Of a DNA stretch of 64,000 bases, positions 57,148-64,000 are shown piece after piece; positions within the stretch are counted from its first letter, which is position 1; every line of letters begins with the position of its first letter. The stretch is from Riptortus pedestris (taxonomy: Eukaryota; Arthropoda; Insecta; Hemiptera; Alydidae). The translations under genes and the position numbers were made by a program. The stretch lies in assembly GCA_019009955.1 (NCBI GenBank), contig CM032230.1, positions 104,368,501-104,432,500 of the forward strand, in the 5' to 3' direction. Below the pieces are notes generated by a model that saw only the letters and a list, made by a program, of their open reading frames with translations, had not been told where the DNA came from and did no database searches.

Positions 57148-58331
57148 TAGCAAATATCCCTTACGGGGGATCATCTACTGAGGTCTTACTCATGAAATGT
57201 CCATCGATCCTACCCAGAAGATGACGAAAATGAGGTCCGTTTCGAAAAAAAGTATATATATTGGTCTGCAAACGTTCTAGCGCTCGCAATTTCTGTTCGG
57301 CCGTTACCAAACTCGATATTTAAACGTTTTATGTACAACTAAAGATCACGTCCGTTAATGACTGAAATTTGGCCAGTGGGAGAGGGCGTTTAGAGGGGGA
57401 ATTTCGAAAATTCTTAATTACTCCGTTATGCGTAGGATCGAAAAATTGCATAGAACCAATATGTATTGCAAATTTAATGTTCTACAAATGTTGTTAAGTA
57501 TGTTTTTTCACTATTTTGGTCGTTAACCGAGATATTTGCATTTTTCAGTTTTCGACACTTTATTTGAAGCTTAAATGCCAAAAATTGTTCTCATTGATCT
57601 TTTACGTTTTTATATTAGCAGATTTCCCTTAAGGGAAATCAGCTATTGAGGTTGTACTCATGACGGAATTTTCGAAATTTTTCTTCAAATATCTATCTAT
57701 ATATTTGTCTGTTACCGCTCTAGCGGTCGCAATTTTTGTTTGATCGTTACCAAACTCGATATTTAGTCGTTTTATGTAAAAAGAAAGATCAAGTTCGTTA
57801 ACGGCTGAAATCGAACCAGTGGGAGGGGTGGGGGTTTAGGGGGGGATTATCGAAAATTCGAAATATCTCCGTTACTATACGTCGTACCGAAAAATTGTAC
57901 AGAATCAATCGTATTGCAAATTAAATTTACTATAAATAGTGTTATATACATTTATTCTCTACCTTCAATATTAACCGAGATATTTGCATTTGTATTCTGC
58001 GTGTGGTCACCAGTAGGCTATGTTCGGACTTTCCGCCGAGAGCTCTGGCGGCCGTTTCCATAACTATTCGTCCCTCGTGATTAGGTTTAGAGGTTAGGTT
58101 AACTGTTTTTTGGGGCTAGAAACTACTGGGTTATTACGCCCTAAATAATGTTTTAGGTTTAGAGGTTTCTTACTACTACAGTTGTTATTAGGCAGATTTC
58201 TCTATTGTAAAACTTCACGTGGGAAATCTGCTTAGTTTACGCAGCCCCTGCGTGACGGGCTTTTATATAAATACAAATACGTGACGCACGTGGGAAATCC
58301 GCTTAGTTAACGTAGCCCCTTCGTGACAAAG
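57148..58331 (+). mobile_element. Older HLE copy, subfamily D, split by a younger HLE
   Basis: It starts TAGCAAATATCCCTTACGGG at 57148 and runs to TTTTACGTTTTTATAT at 57615. It resumes at TTTTATATAAATACAAATAC after 58260 and ends with hairpin region ACGTAGCCCCTTCGT at about 58331. Without the insert it is about 530 bp. It has no long microsatellite. Confidence 0.87.
57616..58260 (+). mobile_element. Younger HLE copy, full length, subfamily A
   Basis: Both ends are intact: TAGCAGATTTCCCTTAAGGG and hairpin ACGCAGCCCCTGCGT with GACGGGC. It has a perfect central hairpin at about 57713 and almost no microsatellite. It is flanked on each side by TTTTATAT (57608-57615 and 58261-58268). Confidence 0.92.
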
Positions 58332-59097
58332 TTTGTTTGTGATTTAAGATCTGCCCATAGAAAATTTAATGACTTCCTAAAGAACTTTTATTTATTTTTT
58401 AATTTTAACTTGGACTGGTAATTAGTAGCCAAATCCTCATTGCTCATTATCGGTTATATTCTCTCTTTTGTAATTAGTCTTTCTTTCGGTAGTTTAAAGC
58501 GGCTTTATGAAGACATTCACAGTTATTAAAGGTCTTTTTATATAAATAACCTTGTTAGTTAAAATAATCTTTTTTTTTTTTATTTCTGAAGGCATGTCCT
58601 GCTATTTTTATATCAAGTTTAGGTCTACAGTCATTTTGTGTACTGAGGATGATGGACTCAAAGTAAAGTGCATTTCGTTGTTGATATGTTGACCTTTCAT
58701 ATCTTCGTTTATTCTTTTTATTAAAGTTCACATTTTTCTCCTATGTCAAATTGTTTTTTTTTCTCTTCATTTTTTTAATTGATGCATTTAAACAAACAGT
58801 TATCCGTATCAAATTTGATCATGGGAGTTTTCTCTAAATGTTCTGTAACTCCTAATGGAAGCTATTTATTATATATGTTAATGAATTTAACCACTATTTA
58901 ATATTAATATTAAAAGTCTTTCTGTTAACGAATTTCTCAGTATTCTCAATAATTGTAATAGTAGCTTGCGAAAATAGTCTGTATGCTTCAAAGTTTGCAT
59001 TGAGAAAATACGTTATCAAGAGCGTAGCAGTACGTTCAACAACATGTATTGAAATCCTGAAAATGACATTGAATGACACTCTACGCTTGAAATGAAA
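58332..59097. other. Anonymous AT-rich DNA
   Basis: Nothing is recognised. Confidence 0.4.
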
Positions 59098-59554
59098 GAC
59101 CGTCACGCAGGGGCTGCGTAAATTAAGCAGATTTGCCCAATTGAAGTTTTAAAAGGGGAAATTTCACGAGAGCCGAATAGTTACGGAAACGGATGAATTA
59201 GCTTTTGACAGAAACTCACTACTAGAACCGAAGTTAGCCGATCTCTTCTCGTCCGCACAACTTAATAAAAATGCAAATATCTCGGTTAGTATTCAAGATA
59301 GAGTATAAACGTATATACCAATATTGATAGTAAATTTAATTTCCAATAAGATTGATACTAAGTAATTTTTTGATCCAACGTATAGTATCGGGGATATGTC
59401 GAATTTTCGAAAATCTTCGTCTCAAACCCCGCCCCCCCCTCCTACCATTAGTCCAATTTCAACCATTAAGGAGCTTGATCTTTATTTTGCATAAAATGTT
59501 AAATATCGAGTTTCGTAACGATCAAGCAAAAATTGCGACCGCTAGAGCGTTAAC

Positions 59555-59633
<79 letters not shown>

Positions 59634-59764
59634 CACACAATTTTGAATGGACATTATTTTCATCATCTCCTGGGTAGGATCAAAGGACATTTGCAGAAAA
59701 TTTTTAAAAATTAGCATCAAGAGTAAGACATTAATAGTTGATTTCCCTCAAGGGAAATCTGATA
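59098..59764 (-). mobile_element. HLE copy, full length, subfamily C
   Basis: The plus strand begins GACCGTCACGCAGGGGCTGC at 59098. The C-type segment (AATTTCACGAGAGCCGAA), module, C-run, central hairpin and a long (TA)n tract (59560-59627) follow. It ends CCTCAAGGGAAATCTGATA at 59764. Confidence 0.88.
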
Positions 59765-60121
59765 AAAATTGGAATGAATATTCGTAACAAAAGAATTCTT
59801 TAATTCATTTGAATAAATTATGACTTATTTATCATTTAATATGTTTTATTTACATGTTCATGCTGTTTCTTAATTTTGGAGTTAAGTATACCGCTTTGTC
59901 TGCCGCAATATTGTGAACAATGACTAAATACTTTGATTAAAATAATTCTTTTCAGTCTTTCGAAATACTCATAATTGAAGAGTTTCCCTATGCCCTCTAT
60001 TTGATGTGATATTAAATCAAATATTTTGTTATATAACCTAAAAGTGTTGCACGTGGTATTAAACTACAATGTTTTGTTATATATTACCTAATGTTTTTTT
60101 CAGTCAGAATAACTGTAGTTT
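59765..60121. other. Anonymous AT-rich DNA
   Basis: Nothing is recognised. Confidence 0.4.
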
Positions 60122-60668
60122 TAGCAGAGAAATCAACTATTAAGGTATTTTACTCGTGACGGAGTTTTCGAAATTTTTCTTCAAATGCCCATCGATCCTA
60201 ACTAGTGTCTATTATCTATCTATATATTTGCCTGTTACCGCTCTAGCGGTCCCAGTTTTTGTTTGATCGTTACCAAACTCGATATTTAGTCGTTTTATGT
60301 AAAAAGAAAGATTGAGTTCGTTAACGGCTGAAATCAGACCAGTGGGAGGGGGAGGGTTTAGAGGGGAGGATTTTCGAAAATTCGAAATATCTCCGTTACT
60401 ATACGTCTGATCGAAATATTGTACAGAATCAATCTTACTGCAAATTAAATGTAATATAAATATTGTTATATACATTTATTCTCTATCTTGAATATTAACC
60501 GAGATATTTGCATTTTTATTAAATCTGGGCGGCTAACGGACGAGAGTGACTTTCCCACCAAAAGCTAGTTCGGCCGTTTCCTTGACTGCTCGGCTCTTGT
60601 AAAATTTCTCTATTGTAAAACTTCACGTAGAAAATCTGCTTATTTTACGCATCCCCTGCGTGACGGAC
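60122..60668 (+). mobile_element. HLE copy, near full length, subfamily C
   Basis: It starts TAGCAGAGAAATCAACTATT, having lost the middle of the 5' palindrome. It has a short TATC/TA tract, a perfect ACCGCTCTAGCGGT hairpin, the module, and the C-type AAGCTAGTTCGGCCGTTTCC. The end is ACGCATCCCCTGCGT with GACGGAC ending at 60668. Confidence 0.9.
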
Positions 60669-61732
60669 TTTTTTTTTTACCTTTTACACTGTGTTTCTCA
60701 ACATCTTACACCCTCAGGATAAAAGGACGGGGGTTTGATGTGCTAGAATTCTATTGAAGGGAGTGAATTTCAATCTTCAGAGAATGATCTCCATCAAGTT
60801 ATTTTACTACAAGCCTTAATATTTCAGTGCTTATATTATAATGCTATATTTCATTTGATATTTGCTGATAAAGTTAATTGAAGGTTAAAACTTAATTGAG
60901 AAAATATAAAGCTAAAAGAGTTAGAAAAGCTTATTGTATAAGAGGATGGGGTTAATAGCGCTAACCGTGGAAGGAAATGGTACTTATAATTTAGGACTAG
61001 GAAATTAAAACCTTTAATTTATTATAGTTAATAAGGAGGAAATTAACACTATCAGTCCTTTCAGACATTTTCTTTTTATCGAGATTTAATGTAGTATCAT
61101 TTTTATTTATTAATAATTTCTTCCTACTAATTGTCCTTGCTAATATTTTAATATATGTTGAGCTATTATTTTCTTGCCCCTCCCTTTTCTTTATTCTTTG
61201 TCATACATTATGTTTCTCGATTTGTTTTGTCTTTCCCTTCGCAAGTGACGATGACAAAAAAAAAAAAAACATGGGCTATATTTCTTAGCAGATTTTTGTA
61301 TTGAGCATTATCGCCTATTCTAATTATAAATGCGATGATAATTTTAAACACGCCAAATACCATTCATCAATATATGTTCATGTTAATGTTTAAAGATCAA
61401 TATAAGACGTATTAAACGTAACATTTTTAGCGATTTTCCGTAGAAATATGAGTTTTTAGGTTTGCTCTCATAACAAAATTACACCACAATACCTTTATTA
61501 TTATCATTTATTTGAGATGCCGCTATAATGGCAATGGCGATTCATATTTTAACATGTTTGAATATAACAAAATACCTTTAGGTCTCCGCCGAAGTGCGAT
61601 GTATAAGGAAATATAATGGGTTATAAGCAGGTCGTTTTGTCAATTATAATTTCAATGAAGGGCGCTGGGAGTTTTTTTTATTTAATTAGTGAAAGTATTA
61701 ACGTGATTTCATTTATATATATATATTATTTA
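60669..61732. other. Anonymous AT-rich DNA
   Basis: Nothing is recognised. A 13-base A run lies at about 61257-61269. Confidence 0.4.
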
Positions 61733-61771
61733 TTTCCTTCCTGAAGTAACCCTACAGGAAGGGAGTTTATT
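61733..61771 (-). repeat. 39-bp direct repeat, copy 1
   Basis: It lies at the downstream edge of the RNase H fragment and matches 62331-62369 at 32 of 39 positions. On the minus strand one frame of each copy encodes similar peptides (NKLPSCRVTSGRK and NKQPSYRVTIERK). Confidence 0.7.
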
Positions 61772-62253
61772 AGCCACACGCCCGTACAATAATTAGTACA
61801 TAACGTGTGCTTGATAATCGTACATTGCATTTTGGAATTTTGGTATCTTTTGACGCTGATTTTGCAGATAAATCAGCGAGATCGTTTCCCAAAATTCCCG
61901 AATGCCCTTTGATCCAGCAAAAGTGTATGTGTATATTATTTTGTTTAAGTCTTGTAAGTAACTGTCTGACTTTTTCTGCCAAAGGGTCATAAATTGTATA
62001 ATTTTGAAGTGATTGTAAAGAATTGTGGCTATCAGTGCAAATGTTGCTGTGTGTTGAAGGTTGTTTGTCGTCTATGTACAGTAAGCTATTTAAGATTGCA
62101 ATTTTTTCTGCCTGATTATTGGTACACAGTTCTCCAAGTCTGAATTTTTGTACTTCTATTAGTTCATCTCTTTTAAAAACTACAAAGGCACAACCGACTC
62201 GGGTTTCATCCTTACTGCCATCAGTATAAATGCTTATTTCGGCATTATTGTAT
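61770..62253 (-). pseudogene. RNase H domain of a non-LTR retrotransposon
   Basis: The minus strand encodes a complete-looking RNase HI fold. ISIYTDGSK carries the first Asp, NNQAEKIAI the Glu, ICTDSHNSLQSL the second Asp, and HFCWIKGHSGILGNDLADLSAK the conserved His and last Asp. RNase H removes element RNA from the RNA-DNA hybrid. In LINEs this domain occurs at the end of ORF2 in the I, R1 and some Jockey-group clades, and the LGNDLADLSAK ending is typical of these. The frame stops at 61770. Upstream it runs through a (TA)n tract that is not part of the protein. The RT and endonuclease are absent. It may belong to the family whose C-terminus is seen at 16142-16538. Confidence 0.88.
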
Positions 62254-62254
62254 G

Positions 62255-62260
<6 letters not shown>

Positions 62261-62307
<47 letters not shown>

Positions 62308-62322
62308 ATATGTATATGTATA
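62261..62322 (+). repeat. (TA)n microsatellite
   Basis: A TA tract with flanking TATG units directly upstream (minus strand) of the RNase H domain. It is not inside an HLE. Confidence 0.92.
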
Positions 62323-62330
62323 TATTTTGG

Positions 62331-62369
62331 TTTCCTTTCTATAGTAACCCTATAAGAAGGCTGTTTATT
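62331..62369 (-). repeat. 39-bp direct repeat, copy 2
   Basis: The partner of 61733-61771, on the other side of the RNase H fragment. Confidence 0.7.
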
Positions 62370-62465
62370 TTTTTTTTCTGCATGTCCCATGCAAGTTAGC
62401 TTATAACTTGCATTTGTAGTGTATTACCAATAATTTATATATAAACAATTTCATGAGTACAAGTT

Positions 62466-62720
62466 GTAGGTATATAAATTTTTATTTATTTATTTGGAGC
62501 AACTGTGGCGATGTTGCTCGGGAGAAAAAACTGTATAAAATTAAAAAACGAAACAAAATTAATTTAAACGAATATAAAACTACATAAGAGAAGTTGAACA
62601 CGAAAAACAGACATGCAACACAAAACAGAGATTGAAGCCCAACAACAAAATGCAGCATAAAACAGAGATGGAATCCGAAAACAAAAATGCAAAACAAAAT
62701 AGAAATAAAACACAAAACTG
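62466..62720 (-). mobile_element. LINE 3' UTR end with stem-loop, AATA tail and 37-bp repeats
   Basis: On the minus strand GAGCAAC...GTTGCTC forms a 7-bp stem around ATCGCCACA, followed by CCAAATAAATAAATAAAAA. This matches the ends at 15693 and 20507. Upstream, two units of 37 bp (62619-62655 and 62656-62692) and a degenerate third form an A-rich minisatellite that may be part of the UTR. No coding sequence is attached. Confidence 0.65.
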
Positions 62721-64000
62721 ACAAACTGAACTGAAACGAAAACAGAAAAGGAACTCAAAAACAAAATGGAAAACTAAAACAGAAATATTGGTAAATAAAA
62801 AATTAACAATAGTAACGTTATATAAAATAAAAACATATATAAATTTATATATATATATAAATATTTATTTACTAATTTTTTTTCTCCCCATTATATTAGT
62901 ATTTACTATCTCATCGATACCACTTATTTGTAAAGTTCATAAATTACTATATAGATTTTATTTATTTTATTATTACTGCATCATTATTTTTATATAATTC
63001 TGGTAACTGAAAAGGGAAACGTTTCCTTTCTCCTATAAATATATTTGGAGGTAGATGCTGTCAATTAGCGCCCCTGACATATTGCCTTTCTAATTAGGAC
63101 ATGATTAAACATTTATCGTTCACCAACGAACGTTCAATTAAATTTTCCCACGAACCTGTCGGAATCTAGCAAAATGTATCCACTTCCAGGGAGTTCAGTT
63201 CCATCACTTGAATTTTAACGTTGACAGAATGCATTTAAGCGTCTGTAAGATTAAATTGTTGGAGAAGGATGAACGTTAACACACTTCTTTATTTTGCAGG
63301 CATTGTATAGTTATACTGAGAGAATTTAATATCATTTAGAAAACTTTTCATTTGAAGTTATTGACGTAAACGTAATTTCTCTCCAGCAATGGCTCCAGTT
63401 TGGGTTTTAATATAGAGTTCTCAGAAAGGACAATCATTAATCGTCACGTGATTTGGAGACAATTGCTTTTATTTTCTTGGAAAATACCTTTTGTGTAATT
63501 CGTTCGTCCTCTGCTAAATATAGTCTTTTCCTGTCTGGATAATCGCTTGGATTACTTTTAGACTTTAGGTCCTCTCTAATTCTGATTATACACGTTTAAC
63601 AGAAATTCTAATGGTTCACTCTATAGGCGCAAACGTGTGGAATGTAATTCTATTGTAGATAAAGTTGCTTTCGTCCAGCATTTTGAATTGAGTTTTATCT
63701 ATACACGTGTAGAATGTAAATTTATTATGCATAATGAATTGTATCACGTAACACTGCGATACATTAAATAGTCCTTGAAGACTTATAGAAATTCTATCTT
63801 CAGTCCACCCTTCTTCTTTTCTATTCATTCGATAAAACTTATATATATGAATGTTTTTTTAACCATAAGGTCAGAAAAATAATAATTCCTTCATATTATC
63901 ATTTCTCATACCCGACGCGTTTCGAATGCCCACCACTCCTTCTCAAGGGGTTATTTAACCTTCAATTCCATTTTAAAAAAAAATAAAAAATCTGATATTA
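62721..64000. other. Anonymous AT-rich DNA
   Basis: Short frames only and nothing recognised. It includes the right edge of the window. Confidence 0.45.

Overview
The window is AT-rich eukaryotic intergenic DNA with no host gene I can defend. The coding remnants belong to mobile elements: non-LTR retrotransposons of CR1/L2-like, R1-like, RNase H-bearing and Dong/R4-like type, plus Helitron and piggyBac remnants. Together with SINEs carrying AATA-type tails they suggest an arthropod, probably an insect. That is an inference; species and order cannot be read from this sequence. Every assignment rests on reading motifs by eye, with no database search.

One repeat family dominates, seen here as about 41 whole or partial copies and called HLE (Helentron-like element). 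In the orientation used here an intact copy starts TAGCAGATTTCCC inside the palindrome GATTTCCCTTAAGGGAAATC. It then holds a (TA)n or (CA)n microsatellite, a hairpin ACCGCTCTAGCGGT, a G-rich tract and an AT-rich module. It ends with GGGAAATCTGCTTA, a terminal hairpin ACGCAGCCCCTGCGT, and GACGGAC, usually next to a T run. The 12-bp inverted repeat (AGCAGATTTCCC/GGGAAATCTGCT) lies near the 5' terminus but inside the hairpin at the 3' end. This asymmetry, with the internal microsatellite and T-rich sites, resembles Helentron-associated interspersed elements (HINE/DINE-1 group). Strand '+' means the TAGCAG end is on the left. Five subfamilies (called A-E) share both ends but differ in the segment before the 3' hairpin.

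Layout. 1-11.5 kb: mostly anonymous DNA, an R1-like RT fragment (4.5 kb), a (GA)n tract, three tRNA-derived SINEs and six HLE pieces. 11.6-14.4 kb: a 5'-truncated CR1/L2-like retrotransposon with an intact RT frame lying between (TC)n tracts. 15.7-18.3 kb: the 3' part of an RNase H-type LINE split by an internally deleted piggyBac-like element (TTAA duplication, 15-bp inverted ends, three 16-bp palindromes). 19-34 kb: HLE copies and a Helitron keeping only the helicase tail. 34.7-35.9 kb: a tandem AT-rich repeat split by a 722-bp solo LTR with CCTAT duplication. 37.5-38.1 kb: a Dong/R4-like endonuclease domain in an (AAT)n tract. 40.9-41.4 kb: a long-inverted-repeat MITE (TAA duplication) with a tRNA-like core. 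47.6-54.4 kb: two Helitrons, one nested in an HLE, followed by a rearranged block of inverted and tandem duplications whose breakpoints lie in HLE copies. 57.1-58.3 kb: an HLE nested in an older HLE. 61.7-62.5 kb: an RNase H fragment and a LINE 3' end.

The elements do not form a pathway. Together they record layered transposition: Helitron into HLE, HLE into HLE, piggyBac into LINE, LTR element into a satellite-like repeat. HLE copies act as microsatellite carriers and as apparent rearrangement breakpoints.
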